Of a stretch of DNA of 64,000 nucleotides, positions 11,401 through 19,655 are shown piece after piece. A program made the position numbers and the translations under genes. Position 1 is the stretch's first letter; each line of letters starts with the position of its first letter. Below the pieces are notes generated by a model. It worked only from the letters and a program-made list of their open reading frames with translations, was not told the origin of the DNA and did not search any database. The stretch is from Gammaproteobacteria bacterium (GTDB taxonomy: Bacteria > Pseudomonadota > Gammaproteobacteria > Xanthomonadales > Wenzhouxiangellaceae): assembly GCA_021772985.1 (NCBI GenBank), contig JAJFKX010000020.1, positions 372,001 through 436,000 of the forward strand, read 5' to 3'.

Positions 11401-12797
11401 TGCTCCTGTTCCCATACCCAACCGCGGGTGAAATTGTTTCCCCGGAAGCGTAGGAAATCCCATTCTTCGGCGCCGCAACTATGCGGTGGAGATTCATCGC
11501 CACAAGTGGTTGGTATGGGTGGCGCACCGTAATCCTGCAGATTTTGCCAAACGTGTGAACCTGCCAGATAAGTGGCCGTCAGGCTGTCACCGGTGACATA
11601 ACGTTTATTTACTGGATGCAGTGTCAGTAATGGTGTAGCACCGGAAGCGCTACAGAAGAAATCACGCCTAAGCGTCACGGTGGCGGTAGTCGCTTGTGTG
11701 TCTTCAGCAAGTTGATAATCAAAATAACAAGTGGGTGCAGTCATCAACGCACTGGTTACATCAAATATGCCATCTCCAAGATGCGTCACCTGCCCGCCAC
11801 AGGTAGAGCTTAACCGTGATACTGCAGGTTCGTTTCCACTCGGGCTACTATCATTGGCGAGCACATCCACGATTGCCGGTCTATCGTCACAGACGGAGAC
11901 AATGTCATCACCCGCAATGGGCGGCGGCTGTGGTGTTCCACCGCCATCATCGCAATGCACATCAATATTCCTGGTTAGTGTGTCATCACCAAACCAGCCG
12001 CCCGGATTGCTCATCTGGGGAGTAAGCGAATACGTCGTGGTAGTTCCGACCTCAGGGGCTGTGATGGGAAATAAGAAGGTGGTTTCACTGTCGCAATCCA
12101 CGCCACTGCCTCCCGGCACCGATACCGGATCGACACCGAAAGGACCGGAGGAGCCCTCGTGGGTGGCCAGCTCTACATTATCAATCGCACGCCAGTCGCG
12201 GGTTCCGGTATTTTCTGCCCGTACCCTCACCTGAAAAGATTGCCCGCACTCCATCACTGAGGGAGGTGGTACAACCCAACTTAAGTCTGAATCCAATGGA
12301 ATGCCGGTACAGTCATCGAAGTCACACTCTACAATGGCATCGGAATCCTCAACCTCGCCGAACCATTCGTTCCACTCATCCACCATCTGAAATACATAAG
12401 CATGTTGCTGGTGCCCTACCAGACCAGCGTCCGGCGTCATGGTAAATACGAATTCCTTGAGCTCACCACAGCCAACCACTTCACCCACATCCATCTGTAC
12501 CCGTGAAGGGCCATCAATTGAACCTTGATGGGGATGGGCAGGCGGATTTAATCCCAGTTTGAAACCAACATCCCCAGAGCCCTGTGTGGGATCGATAATC
12601 CGCTGCCAATCCAGCGTGCCTTCATTTCTGACAGTCACCGTCACGATTGATGGCTGGCCACAGGAAAAGAATTCCCAATCTACCCATAAAATAGTTGCAG
12701 CGTACTCTTCGGTACAAACCTGGGCTTGAGCAGTATTAAGCAGACACATCACCATCAGTAAAGCGGCTATGCAATATCTTGTCATTGGCGTTGTCAC
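8448..12797 (-). CDS. Large secreted modular protein with a GH (DUF4038-like) barrel and cadherin-like repeats
   Basis: A 1449-residue exported protein. Order: signal peptide (to about 25); two Ig-like modules with paired Cys (about 30-290); an Ig/cadherin-like module; a TIM-barrel glycoside-hydrolase-like domain (about 390-790) with the acid/base motif NIIWEVCNE near residue 600 and FDTDHG further on; a domain like the Collagen_bind_2 module that normally follows DUF4038 (VEYLVLQPESGAFTVFLEA); an Ig-like and an Fn3 module; then cadherin-like repeats (TFTYYITDG), two of them almost identical. The start is GTG with AGGA 7 bases upstream; the ATG four codons later has no such site. It begins 74 bases after the Rhs gene on the same strand and is probably cotranscribed. 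Carbohydrate substrate unknown. Confidence 0.75.
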   Translation of the reverse strand: MTTPMTRYCIAALLMVMCLLNTAQAQVCTEEYAATILWVDWEFFSCGQPSIVTVTVRNEGTLDWQRIIDPTQGSGDVGFKLGLNPPAHPHQGSIDGPSRVQMDVGEVVGCGELKEFVFTMTPDAGLVGHQQHAYVFQMVDEWNEWFGEVEDSDAIVECDFDDCTGIPLDSDLSWVVPPPSVMECGQSFQVRVRAENTGTRDWRAIDNVELATHEGSSGPFGVDPVSVPGGSGVDCDSETTFLFPITAPEVGTTTTYSLTPQMSNPGGWFGDDTLTRNIDVHCDDGGGTPQPPPIAGDDIVSVCDDRPAIVDVLANDSSPSGNEPAVSRLSSTCGGQVTHLGDGIFDVTSALMTAPTCYFDYQLAEDTQATTATVTLRRDFFCSASGATPLLTLHPVNKRYVTGDSLTATYLAGSHVWQNLQDYGAPPIPTTCGDESPPHSCGAEEWDFLRFRGNNFTRGWVWEQEHGFAGTTGYQVQPMPYLKNGDGSYDLNRFNDAYFDRLRGRVQQAADRGLYVSVMLFQGWSHQQRRAGNDNPWLGHPFHPNNNSTFGGYNLDLNGNGTGEEMHTLNIDPQVTQVQRAYINRYIQELNDFDNIIWEVCNECGDNTGSISIEDTFAWMNEMAEQIKQIELTKYPKQHLVWMTSTWGGTAGVINAELMEGPADLVALQPNPGWKTNPPQYDPPPGNEKAVLFDTDHGLNCGGLSNDYWCSVVWPWKMFLRGYNPVLMDAVRTLLPADGDNSNPDFDPIIEETRLGLGQTVYFANSVVRNLAAMIPNQGLSSTGYVLANAGVEYLVLQPESGAFTVFLEAGDYDYQWFDIRAGSGAGAVVETGTLSVTTASDQPFERTGQDWVLYLFEPTANPDPEPVITLTATPDTINLGESTLIEWNIQNATPGSCVGFVNAEPWPGTVTIPSGSASASPNETTTFRIECSWSMGVVSALMTVIVNPLNPPTDVTSFAGFIAGINVNGLEIVDTAPLIAFSWDPATHPDGIDFYEVHIRRDDNAELLYSEQAFPPSTTHSIQTNGLIPDTSYSIEINARATNGEWGNWINGGVFTVVTDPMILTANDDPIVFDTPAPAYNIPAGVLIANDDPNTGVTIGGFMPPAAEFGELELAGPPDTFVYTPPAGFPGGDVTFTYYITDGTETSNNAVVTMSVPAFVPELIANDDSIVFDIPAPAYNIPAGVLIANDVPNTGVTIGGFMPPAAEFGDLELAGPPDTFVYTPPPDFPGGDVTFTYYITDGIQTSEDAVVTMSVPAFVPELLAVSDHVSLGTVQPNYEVLHSALTANDTGQTGFYISAVTQPTVGGGTLLNLANTDPPKLVYLPPPDFLGGRIRFTYTITDDISTSTVVSFLWVFNVIDDGPREIFICGSDNIISVLSNDFGRRLRVKSVTQPNIGTVTKFDRHVTFAGPPDKDYDAVFTYTANDFWNQLLTGTVHLYSRCHSSPPG
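9007..9600 (-). repeat. Two near-identical 297-bp tandem units inside the modular protein gene
   Basis: The sequence repeats with a period of exactly 297 bases (99 codons), for instance GTCATCGTTG at 9291 and again at 9588. The encoded cadherin-like modules (NIPAGVLIAND ... FTYYITDG) differ at few positions, while the third module towards the C-terminus is strongly diverged. This indicates a recent duplication or gene conversion of one repeat. Confidence 0.85.
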
Positions 12798-12871
12798 GAT
12801 TTTGTCCTGTATTTAATTTTCTTCAGACTAATAAGGCATCTCTAGTCACAACTCCCGGCAGCGAGTGTGAG

Positions 12872-15800
12872 TTAACAGTTATCCTCACGGCCAGCGTCAG
12901 ATTCACATTCATTCACAGCATCAGTGTCATCAACAGTATCAGTGTCATCTTCAAACTCGGAAGGGTCTGGACTTAATCCAACCAGGGCACCATCATCGAG
13001 TATTCCTAGGATTGCTCCAAAAATGCCTAACCCACCTTTAATAACGTTCTTGGCGACTTTACCTGCGGTTTTAAGTGCTGACGCAGCGGGTTTATCGACT
13101 TCTGCAAAAACGTCTAGAACCCGCTTTCGGGTTGTGCCTGGTGGCCCATTAGGGTCAGCAACTTTCACTACAACCTGTGTCTCTTTTACATTAATGCCCT
13201 GTCGCCGCAATTCTGCTACCGCTATCTCTTCCATTGCTTCACCCCTGACCTTGTTAGAGGCGCCAATGAGGTCGGGACGCTTCTCGTCGAGGATCTTATT
13301 ATCAAAAGCAACTTCAATTGTTGTCACTTTTGATGTTGTTCCCTTCAAGTCACTCGCACCCGGTTTATTACTCCTAAATTCTGCCCCCTGTTGTTCCATT
13401 ACCTGATCAAGTGTTGCCTGCTGGGCGCTGCGGGTATTATGTGTGCCCCGTTTTTCTAACTTAATTTCCGCGTTAATTTGCTCTGGCTGAAGTCCGGTGA
13501 TATCAACCAAATTCCCAGGGTTATTTGCTGCGTATACGTACCGGTTCCAGGATTGTGGTGAAATTTTATTGCCAATCACCGGATCAATACTTAAAAAGCG
13601 GCCTAAATGTGGTGCGTAATATCTGGCTAACATATAATCCAGGTCATCCCGACTATCTGCTTCGTCATTAACATCACGCTCAAGGCCGGTAAATAATAAA
13701 CTCTCAGAATCAGATTCCGGGCCAGACTTAAAGGCAAACTCACCAAAGGGGAAATAGTCGTATTCAGCTACAAGTAGACCATTCTCGTCAGAAACAGCGC
13801 GTGTACTTCCCAGATGGTCCAAATGGAAATACCGTTTGGCTATGGAGTCGTCTGACGGGTGCCTGGCAGCTATGACTCTCTGCCCGCGACGAATATAGTC
13901 TCTAAGCCATTCCAGCTCGCTGCCAGTATCGTGAAATTTGCTTAGAGGGTTCCCATGTTGATCACGTAAAATCCAATCTAAGCCTCCAGTCAGCGTATCC
14001 CTGACACCGATGCGCCGATTATTGGGGGCGTATATAAATTGTCTAAGAATACCGCTGATATCACTGGCAATAATCATGTTACTGGCATCATAAACAAAGC
14101 TGTTATTGTTCCAACGGATGATGTTTCCAAATACGTCGTAAACATAGCTTGAGGTGGCGGTATCCTCGAGCCTGTTTGTTACGCTATCTACCATTATGTC
14201 CACAGCGACACCATCGGTATTCAGGCTAACGATATTTCCATATCGGTCAAAGTTTGCTGATTGCACTAATCCATTAACTGTGCCATTGACCAAACGATTT
14301 ACACCGTCATAATGATAGTGGTCACCACCAATGGCAGTTATGTTTCCGGAGTGGTCATATGCATAGGCGCCTGAATTCCAAATTGGTATTTGGTTTTTTT
14401 CAATTGTGATATCAGCGACCCGCATCATTCCTGTTGGATCGAGAAAATAAGATTGAGTGGTCAGATTGGCATTTATGATTGACGACAATGCACCGCGTGA
14501 ATATTCTAATTCTGCAACAGCAAGCCCATCTGTATTATCAATAACTTTGGTAATTTGATTATGATTGTGTTGTATCGCGATGCTAAGTGCATCGGCAGGC
14601 CCGCCCGCTTTTACAGAAAGCGGATAGTCAATCCTCTCAAGCAATCCAAGTGAATCGTACTCTGTAGATAATTCAAATATTAAATCGCGGCGGCTATGTA
14701 CTATATTGTCCTGATCAAATGCCACCATTGATGTGGCAATATCAGTAAGCATTCCAGACTCTGATAAGTATTCATAACGCTCACTAACCACATAATGGTT
14801 TAACAGCGGTTCAGGAGAATCTGGATCTTCAGGAATGTAATTGTGTCGCTTTGCCCGAACCAATTTGCCAGCGCGCTTATTGCTCCCGGTGTTAGCACGT
14901 GCATAAAATAATTCTGAAACCATACGCAGATCAGGACCCGACTCTTCCATCTGTTGTACTGGTCTTCCTGCAGCATCATATTCAGTGAGCAAGACTCGCG
15001 GACCTGTCTGTGTCCGGTGAGCATTGCCTAGTACGTCAAACTGACTATTATTTTTTGGTACACTGATTTCACTATGGTTTGATGTTGTTTGAAAGCCCAG
15101 GTTTGAATAATCAAACTGACGTAGCTGTGTGCCACTTGTCACAGAAGTGAGCTGAGAGTTCACATTGTAGGTGTAAGCTGTTCTGACGATTGAATCAGAA
15201 TTGCCGGATGGTTCATCCACATAGCCTAATAACCCACGCACATCATCAGAAACCATCGTTTTACTAAAGGTTCTGGGTCCGGCGACTGTATTGACTGTGT
15301 AATTACCGATCGAGACCCGGTTCCCTGTGTACCCCAGCGTTGTAATTGCGCCGTCTGGGTTTATTGCCCTGACCCGTCGTCCCAATGAATCATATTCAAC
15401 CGTTTTGACCCTGGAGCTATTAAGATTGGGCGAAACCTCCGATACGGTTTCTGCAATTAAGCGATTCAACTCATCGTAGGCAAAAAGCGTCTTGATAATT
15501 TCAGTATCAGTTGCTGATTTTGCTGAGACAAAACTATTGCTTATTTTCCGTCCCAGGCCATCGTATATCAACGTTGTATTGCTAAGGTCTCTGACACCGT
15601 CGCTGGTAATCGTCTGGACAATATTCTGCTGACAATTATTGTCAAATAGAGCCAGGCAATAGCTAATTTCTGTATCCGGTAAACCTGGTGTAAAACTCGA
15701 AACCAGTCTATTCATCGAATCATAGATATAGGTAGTGGGAACTCCAGCAGGATCTCTTGTTATTGAAGCCAATCCTGTATGGGCATCTATGCTTCGATCA

Positions 15801-17815
15801 GCGACTACAAGAAACGGCGAAGAATCAATGGTATTTATTACAGTACTGGTACGCAGTGCACCAGCTGCATAGGTGTAATCATTACGGAAACCCTCAGCAG
15901 CAATTGCGGGTAGTTTTGAAAATCCTGATGAACAAAGATCAATATCCAATACTTGTGTGGGTAGTGGTGTAATGTCTGCTCCGTATAGCGCAACAGATGC
16001 AATGTTGCCGGTTGGGTTAGTTGCTGCATCTGTTTCCAAAGTATTGACAGCTACCAAATCATTCAACGACCTGGAACGGCCAAAGTTACTCAGCTTTCTG
16101 GTTCTTATTAAAAAACCAGTAGTAGTGTCAAAGCAAAATTCTGTTCGCGATATTTGCGAATCATATTCCACTTCCTGATAGTCATAGGTCGTCAGTATCC
16201 ATGGTGATATAACCAAAGGGTCTTGACCGGCAAGGTGGGTGTTATAGTTCGTAGTACCAGATAATATTTTGGTGGGGTTATCATTGTCCCAACGTTGATT
16301 GGTTCGATAATGCCCAAACCCGTCAAAATCTGAATTCAGGGATTCAACTCTGTAGTCGTTACCGTCACCAATCTGGTCATCATGGTAATTGGTCATCGAA
16401 GCGATACGCCGCTTTTCCTGATCAGGGTTGGGGAACCCACCGGAACTGGTGGGTAATGTGGGATCATCCACAATATAGCGGACGTATACTGACCGCATTT
16501 TGTTTGCCGGATCAACAACACCGTCGTATGTGATAGTGGATAGGTAGAGCTTGTAGCCTTCGGAACTGTTTATCCAGCTATCTGCGGTAAATGGCAAACC
16601 TTTGAACCAATGAGAGTTCCATCCCGGCTCGGTATTTCCGATTCCCGATGTCTTGTAAAAATGCTCGGTTTCATTACCCATCGGGTCACGGACAGTCACT
16701 CTGCGATCCAGGATGTCATTCCGATATCGCCACAAACTAACAACCGGCCCTGTGTCAGCCGTTTCGAATACCCGCTTGCTCAATACCCGGCTGGGACCCC
16801 ATCTGGCGTTAGCATCCGAATGTCGAGAATAGCGCCACTCAAATTTTCCACCGGTAGGAAGTGTTAACGACTTTAGCTCCCCGGAATTACCATACTCTGC
16901 CGCAAATGGCGGGTCTTCCGGGGAAATCATTTGGTTCTGCGTATACTGATCCATCAGGAATTTACTTCCATCCGGCATCTCCACAGTATTCAACATTACT
17001 TCCTGTACTGTTGAGTCATCGCAAAAATCAGGATGAGTTCCGCCCCCTCTTCTATGGAACTCTGTTGGTGCAGAATGAAATTTATAAATTGCCTGAGTGT
17101 TTCCAAAGGCTGCAAGTCTCAATTCGCTGACCCTATTTCCTATAGTAATAATGGTATGCGTACGATCGGCGGAATCGGTAATCGTTATCTCACCGGCTCC
17201 GTATTGATATGACAGCAACACTTCCCCATAAGCATTGCGTATTGAGGACAATCGACCGGACCCCAGATCAAAAACCGCAACGTTACCGTTGGGGTAGTCA
17301 ACTTCAAATGATGAATTCAGCCTCCGTAGTCTTAGATATGAGCCGTCGGTAGTAGTGGAAACTGTGTCATCAGGTTGATCAAACTCAAACCGATGGCTGG
17401 CCCCATCAGATGTGATGAAATCGTAGCTGTTCGATGGGCCATTGAGGAGTTCCGGACCCGGTGTGAGCGCCCAGCCAAAACCTGCTAACAATGGGCGACG
17501 CTGGAACGGTTCTGCAAACTCGAATGTCGGGGGTGGATTACCGCTGCAGGTAATAGAGTCTTCAAACCACATATCCGAACTGAAATAGAGGCTGAATCCG
17601 TAGGAATACCCGCCATTCAATGGATATTGGCCGCCCAATGGGATATTCACACTGAGGGCTCCATTATAAAGATTGACACTGTCCAGGCCAAAGCTGTTGT
17701 AATTGGCTGGCTCTGCACTTCCTCCAGCTCTATCTGGGTCATCTGAACTTGCGAATCCATTGATTGCAGCCAATACCCAGATGGTGACAGATATCAACAG
17801 TTTCTTAATCGTCAT
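12872..17815 (-). CDS. Secreted Rhs/YD-repeat protein with variable C-terminal (toxin-like) tail
   Basis: A 1647-residue polymorphic Rhs protein. It has a Sec signal peptide (about 1-22) and no PAAR domain, so export is by Sec rather than direct loading on a type VI spike. Numerous YD repeats form the shell (YDSLGRRVRAINPDG, YDAAGRPVQQM, YDHSGNITAIGG). The Rhs-associated core ends with GRFLSIDP and WNRYVYAANNPGNLVDITGL near residue 1430. The remaining 210 residues are the variable tail: a charged segment with GEAMEEIAVAELRRQG and VLDVFAEVD, which is compatible with a PD-(D/E)XK-like nuclease, then a Gly/Ala-rich hydrophobic patch and an acidic end. No small immunity gene follows; the next gene starts 74 bases on. 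Start supported by AGGA 7 bases upstream. Confidence 0.85.
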   Translation of the reverse strand: MTIKKLLISVTIWVLAAINGFASSDDPDRAGGSAEPANYNSFGLDSVNLYNGALSVNIPLGGQYPLNGGYSYGFSLYFSSDMWFEDSITCSGNPPPTFEFAEPFQRRPLLAGFGWALTPGPELLNGPSNSYDFITSDGASHRFEFDQPDDTVSTTTDGSYLRLRRLNSSFEVDYPNGNVAVFDLGSGRLSSIRNAYGEVLLSYQYGAGEITITDSADRTHTIITIGNRVSELRLAAFGNTQAIYKFHSAPTEFHRRGGGTHPDFCDDSTVQEVMLNTVEMPDGSKFLMDQYTQNQMISPEDPPFAAEYGNSGELKSLTLPTGGKFEWRYSRHSDANARWGPSRVLSKRVFETADTGPVVSLWRYRNDILDRRVTVRDPMGNETEHFYKTSGIGNTEPGWNSHWFKGLPFTADSWINSSEGYKLYLSTITYDGVVDPANKMRSVYVRYIVDDPTLPTSSGGFPNPDQEKRRIASMTNYHDDQIGDGNDYRVESLNSDFDGFGHYRTNQRWDNDNPTKILSGTTNYNTHLAGQDPLVISPWILTTYDYQEVEYDSQISRTEFCFDTTTGFLIRTRKLSNFGRSRSLNDLVAVNTLETDAATNPTGNIASVALYGADITPLPTQVLDIDLCSSGFSKLPAIAAEGFRNDYTYAAGALRTSTVINTIDSSPFLVVADRSIDAHTGLASITRDPAGVPTTYIYDSMNRLVSSFTPGLPDTEISYCLALFDNNCQQNIVQTITSDGVRDLSNTTLIYDGLGRKISNSFVSAKSATDTEIIKTLFAYDELNRLIAETVSEVSPNLNSSRVKTVEYDSLGRRVRAINPDGAITTLGYTGNRVSIGNYTVNTVAGPRTFSKTMVSDDVRGLLGYVDEPSGNSDSIVRTAYTYNVNSQLTSVTSGTQLRQFDYSNLGFQTTSNHSEISVPKNNSQFDVLGNAHRTQTGPRVLLTEYDAAGRPVQQMEESGPDLRMVSELFYARANTGSNKRAGKLVRAKRHNYIPEDPDSPEPLLNHYVVSERYEYLSESGMLTDIATSMVAFDQDNIVHSRRDLIFELSTEYDSLGLLERIDYPLSVKAGGPADALSIAIQHNHNQITKVIDNTDGLAVAELEYSRGALSSIINANLTTQSYFLDPTGMMRVADITIEKNQIPIWNSGAYAYDHSGNITAIGGDHYHYDGVNRLVNGTVNGLVQSANFDRYGNIVSLNTDGVAVDIMVDSVTNRLEDTATSSYVYDVFGNIIRWNNNSFVYDASNMIIASDISGILRQFIYAPNNRRIGVRDTLTGGLDWILRDQHGNPLSKFHDTGSELEWLRDYIRRGQRVIAARHPSDDSIAKRYFHLDHLGSTRAVSDENGLLVAEYDYFPFGEFAFKSGPESDSESLLFTGLERDVNDEADSRDDLDYMLARYYAPHLGRFLSIDPVIGNKISPQSWNRYVYAANNPGNLVDITGLQPEQINAEIKLEKRGTHNTRSAQQATLDQVMEQQGAEFRSNKPGASDLKGTTSKVTTIEVAFDNKILDEKRPDLIGASNKVRGEAMEEIAVAELRRQGINVKETQVVVKVADPNGPPGTTRKRVLDVFAEVDKPAASALKTAGKVAKNVIKGGLGIFGAILGILDDGALVGLSPDPSEFEDDTDTVDDTDAVNECESDAGREDNC

Positions 17816-17974
17816 GAAGTGTCCTACGCTAAAGTGGCTTACGCTCTATCTAGTACGAATAGTATCAAAATCATTTCGATGTGCGCTTGTATAAACCGAT
17901 ACACTTGAAAACCTTAGATCTGATCCGATTAGGTGGCCGGGTTGCTTGAATGTGGGTTGCCGGGGATGCTTATT

Positions 17975-18023
17975 ACGCCCAAATATGTCCTCAGGTTGTT
18001 ATACCCTTGCTGTGGATAGAACA
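17975..18023 (+). repeat. Right copy of the repeat flanking the Rhs pair
   Basis: Same orientation as the copy at 8122-8169, beginning ACGCCCAAATATG and ending GTGGATAGAACA. It lies upstream of the Rhs gene, so the two copies bracket the Rhs and modular-protein genes as direct repeats about 9.85 kb apart. Confidence 0.6.
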
Positions 18024-18088
18024 ATCAGGTAAATGATCATTAATAAATGAGTGCACTGGTCAGCCGAGATTTGTGCGTGCACAATTAT

Positions 18089-18131
18089 CCATAAAACCTC
18101 CATAATTCCGCAGTGGTTTGTTACGTATAAT
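18089..18131 (+). promoter_or_regulatory. Promoter/operator of the first A-B-C operon
   Basis: The 20-mer CCATAAAACCTCCATAATTC (18089-18108) is followed 17 bases later by a perfect TATAAT (18126-18131). The 20-mer holds two CATAA half-sites 11 bases apart and recurs with 18 of 20 identities before the second operon. A leader of about 155 bases separates it from the gene. Confidence 0.6.
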
Positions 18132-18266
18132 GCAGTTGCCGGTTTAAACACTAATAGGCAATGCAATGTTGTAATGGACTACCCACCCGCTCAGCGTGAT
18201 TATTACCGGAGTTGAAGACAACTAGGCGAATACATCGCACCTGTATATGGAATCTACTGACATATA

Positions 18267-18279
18267 GGACTGCTTGTCC
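18267..18279 (+). promoter_or_regulatory. GGAC-N5-GTCC inverted repeat just before the first operon's ribosome site
   Basis: GGAC (18267-18270) and GTCC (18276-18279) can pair across 5 bases, right before the GGGGA ribosome site and the ATG at 18294. The same GGAC-N5-GTCC stands at the same place before the second operon, although the surrounding leaders differ. Confidence 0.45.
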
Positions 18280-18293
18280 ATGGGGATTAAGGA

Positions 18294-19643
18294 ATGAATA
18301 AATCGATGCGATCAAACAGCTTATTAAGCTGTTTGCTAATTATTGCCGGCTGGGCGGTGGTTTTTGACAGCCGGGCGCAGCCAGCGGCGGAATACCGTGA
18401 GGCATTACTGGAATTAAATGGTTTAGCCGAACAACTGCATTCTACGGTAGGCCTGAACCGCGATACGGCTTATATCGATAAAGCTATGGAGCTAATCATA
18501 GAGATGCCGGATGAGCAGGTGCTGCAACTGCACAACAATGGCATGCCGCTGGCGACCCTGGAAAGCATGCTGGCCACCGCTCAGGCGAAACTGAGCCAGT
18601 TTCAGAGTATGACTGCCAACCAGCCCATTATCTCAGTATTTAACTCAGCATCCGAGTCTGAAACCGGAACCATCGACATTCCAGTTCCAGAGACTGCCAT
18701 AGGGTTTTGCATAGACGTACCGGGAGTGGCGGTAGGGATTGCCCAAGCCACTTACAAAACTCTCAGTGCTGTGCTTGAAGCAGCTAAATTCACTTGTCTT
18801 CAACAGGTTGCCACAGAGAGTGTCTCCTTAGCATGTACAGTACTTGAAATTGCGGCGGTTACTGCCGAATTTGCATACCGCGAGGGCGATTTTTGCCGAG
18901 ATGAAACACGCGCGTCCAAAGGCGAAGCCGTATTGCAACTCGACCGTAATATCGGCGCTTTTTTCAACCAGGCCATCGATCAAAACACTATCTCCAGCCG
19001 GGCCACTCAGGATTCTGTTGATCAGGTGATCATGGATACCATGACCGCCAGTGATGAGGTCACTGATATCCAGGGCGATGTGGATTCCAATTTCATTACC
19101 ATCGGCATTGATCTGGATATGGCTCTGGCGGATCTAAATAGCCTGTCTGAGGGCTTGACCGAGTTGATCGCGGAAGCAGGCGATATTCAGTTCCGCACCC
19201 AGGTCAATCAGGTTAATATTGAGGATATCCAGGCGCGGACCGCGGATCTGCAGGAGTCCGGTGATGAAATCCACCAGGACACCCAAAGCCTGATCGCTGC
19301 AACCAGTGCCTTGCAGGTGTCAGCCGGCGAACTTTCAGATGCCATTGCCGATGGATTTAATCAGGTCAACCGGGATGAAATCGCCCGGGCATTGGCCAAT
19401 CCGAACCATGCCGTACCGGATTATATTGCCCCTGCTACTGAGGGCGGGCAACTCGAGCAGGCACGTGAAGTGTTGATTGAAGCCATTGCGTTGATCGACA
19501 GCATCAGTCCCGGGAATACCGGCATGGCTCAAATGCTGCTGATCCAGGGCGATCAGGCCTATAACAATCAGGATTATTTGTCTGCTTACAGCTTGTTTGC
19601 ACAGGCCTACCAGGCATTACAGCCTGCCAACAGTTTGCGCTAA
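18294..19643 (+). CDS. Secreted coiled-coil protein A1 of the duplicated tripartite operon
   Basis: Unrecognised family. A 449-residue protein with a signal peptide ending near the RAQP at residue 29. An N-terminal helical part is followed by a four-cysteine block (Cys139, Cys168, Cys181, Cys201) that is conserved in all four A/B proteins. Next is a long Asp/Gln-rich coiled coil (about 225-360; SSRATQDSVDQV, then DIQFRTQVNQVNIEDIQART, DTQSLIA), and a C-terminal TPR-like helical hairpin with GDQAYNNQDYLSAYSLFAQA. The stop is followed at once by the AAGGAGGT of the next gene. Likely exported and oligomeric; no enzymatic motif. Role unknown. Confidence 0.8.
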   Translation: MNKSMRSNSLLSCLLIIAGWAVVFDSRAQPAAEYREALLELNGLAEQLHSTVGLNRDTAYIDKAMELIIEMPDEQVLQLHNNGMPLATLESMLATAQAKLSQFQSMTANQPIISVFNSASESETGTIDIPVPETAIGFCIDVPGVAVGIAQATYKTLSAVLEAAKFTCLQQVATESVSLACTVLEIAAVTAEFAYREGDFCRDETRASKGEAVLQLDRNIGAFFNQAIDQNTISSRATQDSVDQVIMDTMTASDEVTDIQGDVDSNFITIGIDLDMALADLNSLSEGLTELIAEAGDIQFRTQVNQVNIEDIQARTADLQESGDEIHQDTQSLIAATSALQVSAGELSDAIADGFNQVNRDEIARALANPNHAVPDYIAPATEGGQLEQAREVLIEAIALIDSISPGNTGMAQMLLIQGDQAYNNQDYLSAYSLFAQAYQALQPANSLR

Positions 19644-19655
19644 GGAGGTAATGAC

